DNA of 64,000 nucleotides, taken from CALDTK01 sp965213735 (GTDB lineage Bacteria > Bacteroidota > Bacteroidia > Chitinophagales > Saprospiraceae). Below the pieces are notes generated by a model that was not told the origin of the DNA, did no database searches, and was given only the letters and a program-made list of their open reading frames with translations. Both the position numbers and the translations under genes were made by a program. Numbering within the stretch: the first letter of the stretch is position 1; every line of letters begins with the position of its first letter. Positions 45,692 to 55,642 of the stretch are shown here, piece after piece. The stretch lies in contig CBDCAB010000006.1 in assembly GCA_965213735.1 (NCBI GenBank), positions 1,240,001 through 1,304,000 of the forward strand, given 5' to 3'.

Positions 45692-45725
45692 TATTGTAAC
45701 GTCTCGGCTATGCGCAGTGGCGGTT

Positions 45726-46589
45726 TTATGACCACATATTTTTTAGCTTTGACCAGAAGTTTGATTTATTACTTGTTTTTACATTTTGCTCTTTATCCGC
45801 CATTGTCGTATAGCCATTGTTACCAGTAGTTTCTTCCTCATTTTCTGATTCAGATTCTTCAATTGTCCATTCTCCTCCGATTTCATTTCGATAAGCAGTT
45901 TGTCCATAATTTAAATAATAAACGTCATTTAGAGTTGAGTCAAGTTTTACAATTTCTTCAAGGCAAATCAGTTTGGAATCTTCTATTTTTGGTTCATACT
46001 CCGTATGGAATTGCCAATCTCCATCTTCATTATGATGAACGTATAAAATTGGTTTGCCTTCAAGAGCGTGAAAAGTTGTATAAACTCCTAAGTTTATCTC
46101 TTCTTGATATTTAAACTCAGTATTCCTATCAAGTAAAGGTTGTTTGAATTTCCAGTTTTCATTAAATCCGACTTCCCAAGGCCATTTACTGTCTACATCT
46201 GGCCAAATCGTTTGTAAAACAGGAAAATCAAATGTGTTTTTATAATACCATCCGGCATAACCTAAATAGTCAGCATAATTTTCTTCATTAACCTCCAAGA
46301 ATTGAACCTCATAGCCCTCCAATAAGCCAGAGTATTTCTGATTTGGTTTATAGTTGTTTCCTTTTCTTATTTCATCTCTCAGTCCGTTTAGAAGATGTCC
46401 CATTACATCTATTTTAAGACCGAATATTATTATTTCAGGATGTTGGAATTTTTCATAAAGACCAATTGAATAAACAAAAGCAGGTGAGTAGCCATCACTT
46501 TCCAATAAAGCTAAATGACAATCATATTCTTTGATGTCATTTACAATCCTTTCTTTTGCTTGTTTATCGTGTTCTTTGTGATTTTCCAT
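45726..46589 (-). CDS. DUF4262 domain-containing protein
   Basis: A 287-residue acidic protein. The N-terminal half (IKEYDCHLALLESDGYSP, FVYSIGLYEKFQHPEIIIFGL) is the DUF4262 domain, of unknown function. A C-terminal Ser/Glu-rich tail ends in a Lys-rich segment. Base composition is strongly A+T-rich, unlike all core genes around it, a clear sign of horizontal transfer. The ATG at 46589 gives the family-like start; a longer frame reaches 46625. It lies between the recombinase with its palindromes and a small hypothetical gene. Confidence 0.8.
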   Translation of the reverse strand: MENHKEHDKQAKERIVNDIKEYDCHLALLESDGYSPAFVYSIGLYEKFQHPEIIIFGLKIDVMGHLLNGLRDEIRKGNNYKPNQKYSGLLEGYEVQFLEVNEENYADYLGYAGWYYKNTFDFPVLQTIWPDVDSKWPWEVGFNENWKFKQPLLDRNTEFKYQEEINLGVYTTFHALEGKPILYVHHNEDGDWQFHTEYEPKIEDSKLICLEEIVKLDSTLNDVYYLNYGQTAYRNEIGGEWTIEESESENEEETTGNNGYTTMADKEQNVKTSNKSNFWSKLKNMWS

Positions 46590-46598
46590 ATTACTGGT

Positions 46599-46755
46599 AA
46601 CGGCGCCGTGCATCCGCAGTTCCAAAGTAGGGAAAATTTAGGCGCGGAGCGCCTAAAAATTTTTCCGGATGTGGGATTGCCGGATGCACTGTGTTGTGGG
46701 TCGGTGCCGCGGAGCGGTTGCCGGCACACAAGTCAGTGCGAAGCACGGCGCCGTT
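46599..46755. repeat. Large imperfect palindrome with 13-bp perfect terminal inverted repeats, attC-like
   Basis: AACGGCGCCGTGC (46599-46611) is the exact reverse complement of GCACGGCGCCGTT (46743-46755). Between them lies a strong hairpin, 46631-46666 (GGAAAA/TTTTCC outside TTTAGGCGC/GCGCCTAAA, loop GGA), and another, GTGCCG...CGGCAC, near 46704-46726. The AAC...GTT ends and the position next to a tyrosine recombinase recall integron attC sites, but the canonical RYYYAAC/GTTRRRY cores are not matched and 157 bases is long for one. A non-coding mobile repeat is the alternative. Confidence 0.6.
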
Positions 46756-46797
46756 GTGATGTGGTGCCGGAGCGGAGCGTAGGCATCACATCACAAC
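46753..46797. repeat. Second strong hairpin next to the palindrome
   Basis: GTTGTGATGTG (46753-46763) pairs perfectly with CACATCACAAC (46787-46797), and inside it TGCC pairs with GGCA, around a 13-base loop containing GGAGCGGAGCG. It shares its GTT end with the large palindrome at 46599-46755. Confidence 0.8.
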
Positions 46798-46801
46798 AAC
46801 A

Positions 46802-46966
46802 GTATATCGCTACTCCATTACCTATATCCTCATATACAAGCACTTGAGCCAGCGACGTTGCAAGTGGGAATGGCGGGTTCGACACCCTGTAAACAGTGAT
46901 TAATCACAAAGTACGCAACAGCCTTGTCATCAAGCCTTATATACAAAATACGTAATAGCGATATAC
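46802..46966. repeat. 11-bp inverted repeat flanking the recombinase downstream region
   Basis: GTATATCGCTA (46802-46812) and TAGCGATATAC (46956-46966) are exact reverse complements 143 bases apart, ending 11 bases from the recombinase stop. A 12-base palindrome, GTGATTAATCAC, lies between them at 46896-46907. It could mark a recombination site of the adjacent enzyme; that is inference. No gene is seen inside. Confidence 0.6.
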
Positions 46967-46977
46967 CTACGCTCAGC

Positions 46978-48009
46978 CTACAAATCCCTCAACGGATCAT
47001 ACACCACCTCCAATCGCTCGCTCGACGTGTGCAGGTAGATCTGTGTCGTCTGGATGCTCTCATGACCTAGTAGCTCTTTGACTACATGCAGCGGCGTACC
47101 GCGCTCCACCAGGTGCGTCGCGTAGCTGTGTCGCAGACCGTGCACAGTGAGCTGATCCGGAAGTTTCGATCTGGTTTTAGCTTGTACAAACACCGCTTGT
47201 ATAGAAGCAGCCGAATACTGTGCCCCGTCCCGCCCCTCAATCAGCCAGTGCTGTGGCTGGTATATTTCCAGGTAGTTGGTAAGCAAGCTATTTAGGCTGC
47301 TCTGTAAAGCAAGCATCCTATCCTTATTTCCCTTGGCCTGCTGGATTTTGATGCTCCCCCGCTTCAGGTCCACATGCCTTACCAGCAGCTTCTGCACCTC
47401 CCCTTTCCTCATCCCCAACCCATACAACAACGCCAAAATAATCTTGTGCTTCAAGTTCTTCGTCTCCCGAAGCATGCGAAGTGCGTCGTCTTCCGAACAC
47501 ACGTTGGGCAGACTTCGCTTTTTTCGGGGACGTGGCAACCTAAGCTCGTCTTTGGGACGCCCGAGTACGCGCTCGTAGTAGGCTCTCAAGGCATTCACGA
47601 TCTGATTCATTGTGGACCTGCTGTACCGCAATTCTTCGACGCAGTAACTCAGGTACTCGAGTAGCTCATCCCGAGTAGCCTCGGCTAGGTTTCCATGGTA
47701 CCAGTTGTCGAGTTTGCGAATAGCACTGCCGTAGCTTTTTCTCGTTGCGTAAGCCGCTCCTTCTCTCACCAACATTTGCTCCAGCGCTACGGAGGCTGTG
47801 GATGTGCCATGAGTTGCTGCTGGCAGCGCTGATGCGCTTTTTGGACGAATAACCAGCCTTTCTTGCAGCCCTTCCCGCTCAATTGCCTTGCGGGTCTCTG
47901 GGTTATCCGGGGCATACCAGAGTCTTTGCTTCGGGTCCCATCGCGCACCGTTTACCTTTCGGACGGCCGTCATGAGCTGCTGATCGTAGGGTATAGATAA
48001 GTACAGCAT
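46978..48009 (-). CDS. Tyrosine recombinase (Xer/integron-integrase-like)
   Basis: A 343-residue recombinase. An N-terminal domain (YDQQLMTAVRKVNGARWDP) typical of Bacteroidota XerA-like recombinases precedes a SAM-like core-binding domain (about residues 75-165). The catalytic set is visible: Arg in GLGMRKGEV, Lys in QAKGNKDR, His-x-x-Arg in HGLRHSYATHL, His in LLGHESIQ and Tyr in TTQIYLH. The extra helix that marks true integron IntI enzymes is not apparent. The start at 48009 fits homologues; a longer frame reaches 48111. Genes and palindromes downstream of it on the same strand look like its cargo. Confidence 0.88.
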   Translation of the reverse strand: MLYLSIPYDQQLMTAVRKVNGARWDPKQRLWYAPDNPETRKAIEREGLQERLVIRPKSASALPAATHGTSTASVALEQMLVREGAAYATRKSYGSAIRKLDNWYHGNLAEATRDELLEYLSYCVEELRYSRSTMNQIVNALRAYYERVLGRPKDELRLPRPRKKRSLPNVCSEDDALRMLRETKNLKHKIILALLYGLGMRKGEVQKLLVRHVDLKRGSIKIQQAKGNKDRMLALQSSLNSLLTNYLEIYQPQHWLIEGRDGAQYSAASIQAVFVQAKTRSKLPDQLTVHGLRHSYATHLVERGTPLHVVKELLGHESIQTTQIYLHTSSERLEVVYDPLRDL

Positions 48010-48201
48010 GGTAGCAAGATAGCACTTAGCGCTACACACGCTAGGTGGGCTCCCGGGGCTTCCAGTCCATGCGGACGGTGCTGCCAATGTTGGTGATAAA
48101 AGCAGGCTCACCCCACTTTAATGTTCCATGCAAGGTACAGACCCCCAGCTGCAGCCGCCACACCCAAAACAACATCCCCTACCCCAACGTTCCCACCCTA
48201 A

Positions 48202-48663
48202 GTGCTGTCCGCAACGCTCAAAGCAATCCACTTGATACTTACCCTGCTGGTTCTCACCAGCAGCACGGGCATCCATGTGCAAGCACACTTCTGCACAGAG
48301 CGTCTTATCGATTGGTCGCTCTTAGGTGCTGCCAAAACTTGTACGGGCAAGGAAATCCAGATTGAAACACGAAACGAAGAGAGCGAGCGCGGTCCTACCG
48401 CCCACCGTATACCCTGTTGCCAGGACATTAACTTGTACGTCCAAGCCAATCAGGTAACTACTTCGCCCGATATAGAACCGCTCGAGGCTACTCGCTGGCT
48501 AGGTGATGCCAATGCGCCAACTCATGTGTTTGACGCGCAGACACCTTCCGTTCAGAACGCAATCCCCGACGGCTCACTAGACATCCGGCCGCCACCGCGA
48601 CCGAATACTTTTAGCCCTTCCACACTGCACCGGCTCGCCCGCCTGCAGACCTACCGGATTTAG
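48202..48663 (+). CDS. HYC_CC_PP-type small secreted protein
   Basis: A 153-residue exported protein (signal region LILTLLVLTSSTGIHVQA). It carries the three hallmarks of a small Bacteroidota family found beside metal-efflux genes: an HFC in place of HYC near residue 29, a CC near 72 (IPCCQDI) and a PP-containing tail (DIRPPPRPN). The spaced Cys and His residues suggest metal binding, but no function is established. The start is GTG. Its 3' part is duplicated exactly in tandem, and the cusA-cusC fusion follows. Confidence 0.75.
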   Translation: MLSATLKAIHLILTLLVLTSSTGIHVQAHFCTERLIDWSLLGAAKTCTGKEIQIETRNEESERGPTAHRIPCCQDINLYVQANQVTTSPDIEPLEATRWLGDANAPTHVFDAQTPSVQNAIPDGSLDIRPPPRPNTFSPSTLHRLARLQTYRI

Positions 48664-48936
48664 CCGACATACTTAGCAGCTCGCCATTCCAAGCCAATCA
48701 GGTAACTACTTCGCCCGATATAGAACCGCTCGAGGCTACTCGCTGGCTAGGTGATGCCAATGCGCCAACTCATGTGTTTGACGCGCAGACACCTTCCGTT
48801 CAGAACGCAATCCCCGACGGCTCACTAGACATCCGGCCGCCACCGCGACCGAATACTTTTAGCCCTTCCACACTGCACCGGCTCGCCCGCCTGCAGACCT
48901 ACCGGATTTAGCCGACATACTTAGCAGCTCGCCATT
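48441..48936 (+). repeat. Exact 248-bp tandem duplication
   Basis: Bases 48441-48688 are repeated without a visible change as 48689-48936. Copy 1 holds the last 74 codons of the HYC_CC_PP gene plus 25 bases beyond its stop; copy 2 lies in the spacer before cusA. The junctions share CC. Identity implies a very recent duplication or an assembly artefact. Confidence 0.92.
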
Positions 48937-49026
48937 CCTTATCCAATGGCTGGCCCCCGAGCGCCGCGACCTACAGGGTTGCCCCGGCGCTTTTACGCTT
49001 CATGTCCACCAGCTAATTCACCTCCT

Positions 49027-52000
49027 TTGGTACGTTTCTTTCTCGAAAATCGCCTGCTGGCATTCCTACTTCTTGTCGCCCTCGTAGGTGCCGGTATAGT
49101 GGTGTCTCCCTTCGGCTGGGATGGCCTTGATAGCCTGCCACGAGCACCAATCGCCGTCGACGCTATCCCAGACCTCGGCGAAAACCAGCAGATCGTTTTT
49201 ACGAACCCCCCGGCCGCAGTCCGCAGGACGTTGAAGACCAAATTACCTATCCCCTCACCAGCGCCCTCCTCGGCGTGCCCGGAGTTAGCTCCGTGCGCTC
49301 CAACTCGATGTTTGGGCTGACCAGTATCTATCTCATCTTCTCAGAGGACGTCGATTTTTACTGGGCACGCGCCCGTATCCTCGAAAAGCTTAGCAGCCTG
49401 CCAGGTGGAGTTTTGCCGGAAGGCGTAGCACCAGGCCTCGGACCGGATGCCACAGGCCTTGGACAGGTATTTTGGTACACCCTCGAAGGCCGCGACCCCA
49501 GCACAGGTGAAGCCGTTGGCGGTTGGGGACTAGATGAACTTCGCTCGATACAGGACTTTACCGTACGGTACGCCCTCCAGGCCGCAGATGGCGTAGCCGA
49601 GATTGCGAGCATCGGTGGATATGTGCGCGAGTACCAGGTCGAACTCGACCCTGAGGCCATGCGGCTCTACGACGTCACGATCGAAAACGTGATGGCCGCC
49701 ATTCGTGACAACAACCTCGACGTAGGCGCTTCCACACTCGAGATCAATCTCGCCGAGTACTTCGTGCGCGGCCTCGGCTACTTAAAGAGCGTCGATGACT
49801 TGGAGGCGGCCGTCGTCCGTTCCGGCCCGCGAAACATCCGCATCACACTAGGACAGGTAGCGCGCGTGCAAATTGGGCCGGCCGAACGCCGTGGACTACT
49901 CGATAAAGGAGGCGCCGAGGCGGTTGGAGGCGTAGTCATTGCTCGTTACGGCAGCAATCCACTGGCCATCATCGAGTCGGTCAAAGCCCAAATCGCGCAA
50001 CTCGGTCCAGGGCTTCCCAGGCGCCAAGTCGATGGCCGCACGAGCCAGGTAACGCTTGTGCCCTTTTACGACCGTTCGCGCCTCATCCACGAGACCATCG
50101 GTACACTCGAAGAGGCGCTCACGCTCGAGGTGCTCATTACCGCTATTGTGGTCATTCTCATGCTGCTCAACGTGCGCTCGAGCCTCCTGGTGGCCGGGCT
50201 GTTGCCGGTGGCGGTGTTGACGACCTTTATAGGGATGAAAGTGCTCGGCATTGACGCCAACATTGTGGCGCTGTCGGGTATCGCCATTGCGATTGGCACC
50301 ATGGTCGATATGGGCATCGTGCTTGCCGAGGCTATCATCGTTCGTCTCGACGATCCACCCGCTGGCGAGTCGCTTACCGAAAGCATTTTTGCTGCCACGC
50401 AGGAGGTGGCCGGGGCCGTGCTGACTGCTGTAGCCACTACCGTCGTGAGCTTTTTGCCGGTATTCACCATGGAGGCGGCAGAAGGCAAACTCTTCGGTCC
50501 GCTGGCCTACACAAAGACCCTCGCGCTCATCGCGGCGATCCTGGTGACGCTAGCCTTGTTGCCTGCATGTGCTCGTGCATTGTACAGCTTTCGCCAAAAC
50601 AAGGGACACCGTCCTAAACCATGGGTGAAGCGTACCCGGATTGGTGTCAGCATCGCCCTAGCCCTATTGCTGTGCTGGCTATTGGCCGAAGCCTGGATGC
50701 CCCTGGGGCCTACGCGGGCAAGCGCAAGCAACTTCCTCTTTATAATCCTACTAGTAGGCGGACTGGTGCTGCTCTTGCGGGGCGTCATTCAGATATACGA
50801 ACCTGTGCTCCGGTTTTTGCTGCGGGTTAAATTGCTATTTCTCGCTGTGGTAGGCTTAATTCTATTTGCTGGCTACCGTGTCTATCAGCAGACGGGTGAA
50901 GAATTTATGCCTACCCTCGGCGAGGGCACGTTTTTGCTAATGCCAACAACCACTCCGCACGCAGGCGTCGAGGCCAATCTCGACAACTTACGTCTGCTCG
51001 ATATGGCTGTGCAGTCCATCCCCGAAGTCGAACTCGTAGTGGGCAAGGCAGGCCGGGCAGATACTCCGCTCGATCCGGCTCCGCTGTCGATGTACGAAAA
51101 TGTGATTCAGTACGCGAGTGAGTTTCGCACAGATGCCGATGGGCGTCGCTTGCGCTATGCCTACGACGATGAGCTGAGTGATTTTTTGCGCGACAGCACC
51201 GATCAGCTGATTCCCGACCCTAGCGGCGGTCGCTATTTCCGCAACTGGCGCCAACACATTACCAGTCCCGACGACATCTGGGATGAAATTTCACGGGTAA
51301 CCAGCCAGCTTCCAGGACTTACAGGTGCTCCCAAATTGCAACCCATCGAAACGCGTCTGGTTATGCTGCAGACAGGCATGCGCGCGCCGATGGGCATCAA
51401 AGTCTATGGACAAGACTTGGCCACACTCGAGGCTGTCGGCATCGAACTTGGCGAGCTTCTCCGAGAAGTAGATGGCGTCCGGGATGCGGCCGTATTTGCG
51501 GACAGGACCGTCGGCAAGCCTTACCTATTGATCGACATCGACCGCGACGCCATTAGCCGGTATGGCCTCTCAATTACAGATGTGCAACGTACGCTCAGGG
51601 CAGCTGTCGGTGGCATGGCACTTACCACTACTGTCGAAGGCCGCGAGCGCTATGCCGTCCGCCTGCGCTACCCACGCGATCTGCGTGACGGGCCACAATC
51701 CCTCATGAATGTTTTGGTTGCTACTCGCGACGGTACAGGGGCCCAAGTGCCGTTGGGGCAACTCGCCGAAATACGCTACGAGCAAGGTCCACAATCCATC
51801 AAATCGGAGGATGGCTTTTTGGTGTCCTACGTGCTTTTCGATCGGGTGGCCGGCAGTGCTGAGGTACCTGTTGTCGAGGCCGCACAGGCCTATATTGCGG
51901 AGGCCATCGAAGACGGTCGCGTCGATCTTCCACCGGGGGTGAGCTACGCCTTTGCAGGCAACTACGAACAACAGGTACGCGCCTCCAGTCGCCTTGCATT

Positions 52001-53843
52001 GGTGGTGCCGATCGCCCTCGCGCTCATCTTCGTCATTCTGTATCTGCAATTCCGGTCGGTGGCGCTGAGCCTCATGGTGTTTAGTGGCGTAGCCGTTGCC
52101 TTCGCGGGCGGATTCCTGCTCATTGGTGCCTACGCCAATCCGGGATTTCTCGATTTTGAGGCGTTCGGACTCAACTTTCGCGAGCTCTTCCGAGTCCAGC
52201 CCCTCTACCTCAGCGTCGCTGTGTGGGTAGGCTTCCTCGCCTTGTTTGGCATAGCTACCGATGATGGTGTGCTCGTCGGTACGTTTTTGCAGTCCAGCTT
52301 TCGCGAAAACCAACCACAGACTCGCGGCGAAATTCGTGAGGCAGTGGTAGAGGCAGGTTTGCGCCGTGTACGGCCGGCAACGATGACAACAGCCACCACA
52401 ATACTTGCTTTGCTGCCCGTACTCACCAGTACTGGGCGGGGCGCTGAAATTATGGTCCCCATGGCTGTGCCCACCTTTGGCGGTATGCTGCTACAGGTGC
52501 TGACCATGTTCACGGTGCCGGTGCTGTTCTCGATGTGGCACGAGTGGAAGCTGCCAGCAGGGCCTTCGTTTCTTTCCAAGCTAAAAAGCAAACTCGGGCT
52601 AGGAGCAGCCAGTGTACTCGCCTTATATTTAGCTGGCATCACGACCACCCCCGCCGCTGCCCAATCGCTCGATAGCCTGACGTCTGAAATGCTTAGGCAA
52701 CATCCTGACCTACGAGCGCTCCAGCTTGGGGTCGATGCGGCCAGGCAAGAAGTTGAAGCCGCAGGTCAGTTGCCTGATACCGAGTTTGGACTAGGCTTTT
52801 TGCCCTCACCCGTCGAGACACGGGTAGGACCGCAGCTGCTGCGCGTCGGTGTTACTCAGCGTATACCCTGGCCAGGCTTGCGACCGCAACAACGCGACTT
52901 GGCCAGTGCGCAAATAGAACCCGAGGCGGCACGCCTCATCGCCCCGGCATTGGTGCTGCGCAGTCAGTTGGCTCGTCCGTACTACGAGGTAGCGGCATTG
53001 GATGCGCGAGCTCAAGTGTATCGCGAACAACTGCAACTATTGCAAACGCTACGTGCATCGGCGCTTGCCAATGCGAGTGCAGGTACACGCACAACGCTGC
53101 CCGTCTACGAAATTGAACTACGAACCCTTGCCCTCGAAGAACGACTTGCCCTCTTAGACCCGAAGCGGCAGGCGGCCCGGCGGCAAGTGTACCTGGCTAG
53201 TGGACAGCCCGTGGAGGACTCGCTGAGGGTTGATGGGTTGGAAGAACTCATTGCTGATTCGCTACTAGTCCCGCCGTATTCTGCTTTGGCGGAAGCCCTT
53301 AACGCCAAACACCCCTTGCTACAGGTGTACGCGGCACGCGCCGAGGTGGAACGCGAGCGAGCCGAATTGGCTACACTCGAAGCGCCACCCGACTTTGCCC
53401 TCGGCGCTGACTACCTGTATACCGGTCGGCGCACTGACGCCGATCCGATGGGTAACGGCCGGGATGCAGCCGTTCTGCGTATTGGTATGCGACTGCCTAT
53501 CAACCGCGATCCGTACAAGGCCCGCGAGCAAGCGGCTCGTCTGCGGGCCGAGCGCCTACGTGTAGAGGCTGGCAGCGAACGTCTGCACTTGCTAGACGAA
53601 GCCGCCATGGCCTATGCCAGCCTGAAGGCGAGCCAAATCAGCCTCGCTTCACTCGATAAGCAACTCGCACTCCTTGATCCGGCCATCCGGGTTGCCGCTG
53701 AATCTTACGCTCGCGCTCAGTCGCCATTTGCGGATGTCATTCAGCTTTTTGAACGCCGGCTCAGCCTCGAACTCGAGCGCATACGGGCCTATCACCAGCG
53801 CCTCAATGCCGAGGCAACCCTAACTAAACTCCTTGCCTTATGA
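49027..53843 (+). CDS. cusA: CusA/CzcA-type heavy-metal RND pump fused to an outer-membrane factor; frameshift near 49203
   Basis: The pump begins LVRFFLENRLLAFLLL at the TTG at 49027 and is open through GENQQIVFT, where one base seems missing at about 49203 (ACGAA instead of ACGGAA). The frame then continues E-P-P-GRSPQDVEDQITYPLTSALLGVPGV as in CusA, open to 53843. RND features are clear: SSLLVAGLLPVAVL helices near 50170, the paired Asp region GIAIAIGTMVDMGIVLAEA near 50280 and PATMTTATTILALLP near 52376. After the last helix (about 52600) comes a signal-like hydrophobic stretch, then an outer-membrane-factor domain of about 400 residues (HPDLRALQLGVDAARQEVEA to the end), normally a separate CusC/TolC protein. 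It exports Cu+, Ag+ or Co/Zn/Cd. It overlaps cusB by 4 bases. Confidence 0.85.
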
Positions 53844-55642
53844 GTAGTATCGTGCGTAACGGAACCTCTCGCCTTCACGTCTTGCTGATAGCCATCGGCA
53901 CCTTACTAGTAGGGCTAGCAGTAGGCTACTGGCTATTTGCAGATGTTGGATCTGAGCCTGGCGAGGCCGAACAAATGCATGACGACGACCACAATGATTC
54001 TGGCGTGTACACCTGTTCTATGCACCCGCAAATCAGGAGTAATCAGCCAGGTGACTGCCCAATCTGTGGCATGGAACTCATTCCGGCGAGCTCGGAGACA
54101 GACGATGAGCTGGTATTGGCGATGACAGAGACGGCCGTAGCATTGGCGGAGCTCAATACCACGGCTGTTCGTGAGGTGAGCAGCCTAAGCGAACTCGCCG
54201 CTAGTGAAGAAGGCGATGCGAGTGCTAGCGGACTGCGCGTATCAGGTCGCCTACAAACCGACGAGACGCGTGCGGCTACGCAAAGTGCGCATGTTGCCGG
54301 GCGCATCGAGCGACTTTTGGTAGGCTTTGAGGGTGAGCGTGTGCAAGTTGGGCAGCGCATTGCAGAGGTGTACGCCCCGGAATTGGTAAGTGCGCAACGA
54401 GAACTGCTGGAGGCCGCTCGCTTGGCGGGGAGCAGTCCGGAAGTCGGTGAAGCCTTGTTGACGGCGGCTCGTACGCGGCTCAGTTCGCTGGAAATACCGG
54501 CAACGACCATCGACGAAATTTTGCAAACCGGCCAGACCCGGGAGCGCTTTCCCATACTCGCCGATGCTGCTGGGGTGGTGCTCGATAAGCGCGTAGAGGT
54601 TGGCGATTATGTGCGCGAGGGCGAAACGCTGTACACGCTGAGTGATCTGTCGACCTTGTATGCCGAGTTCGATGTGTTCGAAGAAGCGCTGAGCCGCATC
54701 AGTTTGGGGAGTCGGGTTGAATTTAGTACTCCAGCTGCTCCGGGGCGGACCTTCACGGGGCGCATCACATTTGTCGACCCGCTCATAGATCCGACGACGC
54801 GCACCGCAACGGTACGGGCGGAGGTAAGCAACGCGAGCGGATTGCTAAAGCCCGAGATGTTGATTCGAGGCGAGATTACAGCGTCTACCCGTGGTTCAGC
54901 TTTCGCTAAAACCGGTAACAATCCCGTTCTCGCTATTCCGGCTACGGCTGTGCTGTGGACGGGCGAGCGCTCGGTGGTGTACGTGGCCGTACCAGATGCC
55001 AGCGTGCCGAGTTATCGGTTTCGGGAGGTGACGCTAGGCGAACGAGTGGGCGACTTTTACGCCGTGACTGATGGGCTTAGCGCCAGTGAGCAGGTTGTCA
55101 GTCGCGGAGCCTTCGCAGTAGACGCCTCTGCCCAGCTCGAAAACCAGCCCTCGATGATGAACCGCGGGGTACGGCGGCTCGGCGAAGCTGCCCCGGGCGG
55201 CGAAACGGCTGTAGTCGTACCCGACTTCACAACGAGCACTCCCGCGCCTTTTCAGCAACAATTGCTTCGGAGCGTAGAGGTCTATCTGTCACTAAAGGAT
55301 GCCTTGGTTGCAGGTGACGATTCGGTGGCGCTCGAGGCTGCCCTGGGTTTTGGCGAAAGCCTGGAGCAGATAGATATGCAACTGCTCTCACAAGCCGATG
55401 CCCATGAGCTGTGGATGGAGCAACTCGAAGCGCTTGCGGCCCATAGCACGGACATTGCTGAAGCAGAAACGCTGGAAGAGGCGCGGCGGCAATTTGCCTT
55501 CCTGTCAACTGCCCTGATTGCTGGAGTGGAAGCATTCGGATTGCCTCCTGCCAGTCCAGAAGGAATGAAAAAGCCAACAGACGTTGCTGGCCTTTACGTG
55601 CAGCACTGCCCCATGGCGCTTGACAATGCGGGGGCCAATTGA
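53840..55642 (+). CDS. cusB: RND periplasmic adaptor (CusB-like) with heavy-metal-binding and DUF3347 domains, cut by an in-frame TGA
   Basis: A 600-residue adaptor. A membrane anchor (LLIAIGTLLVGLAVGYWLF) precedes the small heavy-metal-binding domain YTCSMHPQIRSN...GDCPICGMELIP (residues 57-83). The HlyD core follows with RIERLLVGFEGERVQVGQRIAEVY near 153 and the barrel to about 440. The last 130 residues are a DUF3347 domain, which binds metal through Cys/His (LYVQHCPMALDNAGAN). The frame stops at TGA 55640-55642 but continues in frame to TAA at 55729 as LSTEAKIRNPYFGDAMLSCG, matching the neighbour's GANWLSDEREIRNPYFGDAMLTCG. So a Trp codon has become TGA and the final Cys is lost. Confidence 0.88.
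   Translation: MSSIVRNGTSRLHVLLIAIGTLLVGLAVGYWLFADVGSEPGEAEQMHDDDHNDSGVYTCSMHPQIRSNQPGDCPICGMELIPASSETDDELVLAMTETAVALAELNTTAVREVSSLSELAASEEGDASASGLRVSGRLQTDETRAATQSAHVAGRIERLLVGFEGERVQVGQRIAEVYAPELVSAQRELLEAARLAGSSPEVGEALLTAARTRLSSLEIPATTIDEILQTGQTRERFPILADAAGVVLDKRVEVGDYVREGETLYTLSDLSTLYAEFDVFEEALSRISLGSRVEFSTPAAPGRTFTGRITFVDPLIDPTTRTATVRAEVSNASGLLKPEMLIRGEITASTRGSAFAKTGNNPVLAIPATAVLWTGERSVVYVAVPDASVPSYRFREVTLGERVGDFYAVTDGLSASEQVVSRGAFAVDASAQLENQPSMMNRGVRRLGEAAPGGETAVVVPDFTTSTPAPFQQQLLRSVEVYLSLKDALVAGDDSVALEAALGFGESLEQIDMQLLSQADAHELWMEQLEALAAHSTDIAEAETLEEARRQFAFLSTALIAGVEAFGLPPASPEGMKKPTDVAGLYVQHCPMALDNAGAN

Noticed and set aside
46978..48009. A bona fide integron integrase (IntI)
   Set aside because: The catalytic residues are those of any tyrosine recombinase, and the IntI-specific extra segment before the HxxR box is not visible. 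Only the integron-like context is reported.
48010..48201. Minus-strand gene remnant (WGEPAFITNIGSTVRMDWK then a stop)
   Set aside because: It looks protein-like, but it is short, needs a frame change to extend, has no recognised family and lies over the recombinase 5' extension; not enough to call a gene.
51570..52313. 247-residue minus-strand frame inside cusA
   Set aside because: It lies opposite well-conserved RND sequence and has no start context or recognisable domain; a shadow frame.
55640..55642. TGA read as Trp (altered genetic code)
   Set aside because: TGA is used as the normal stop of many core genes here (for example in ATGA and GTGA overlaps), so a single TGA in place of Trp is better explained by mutation or error.
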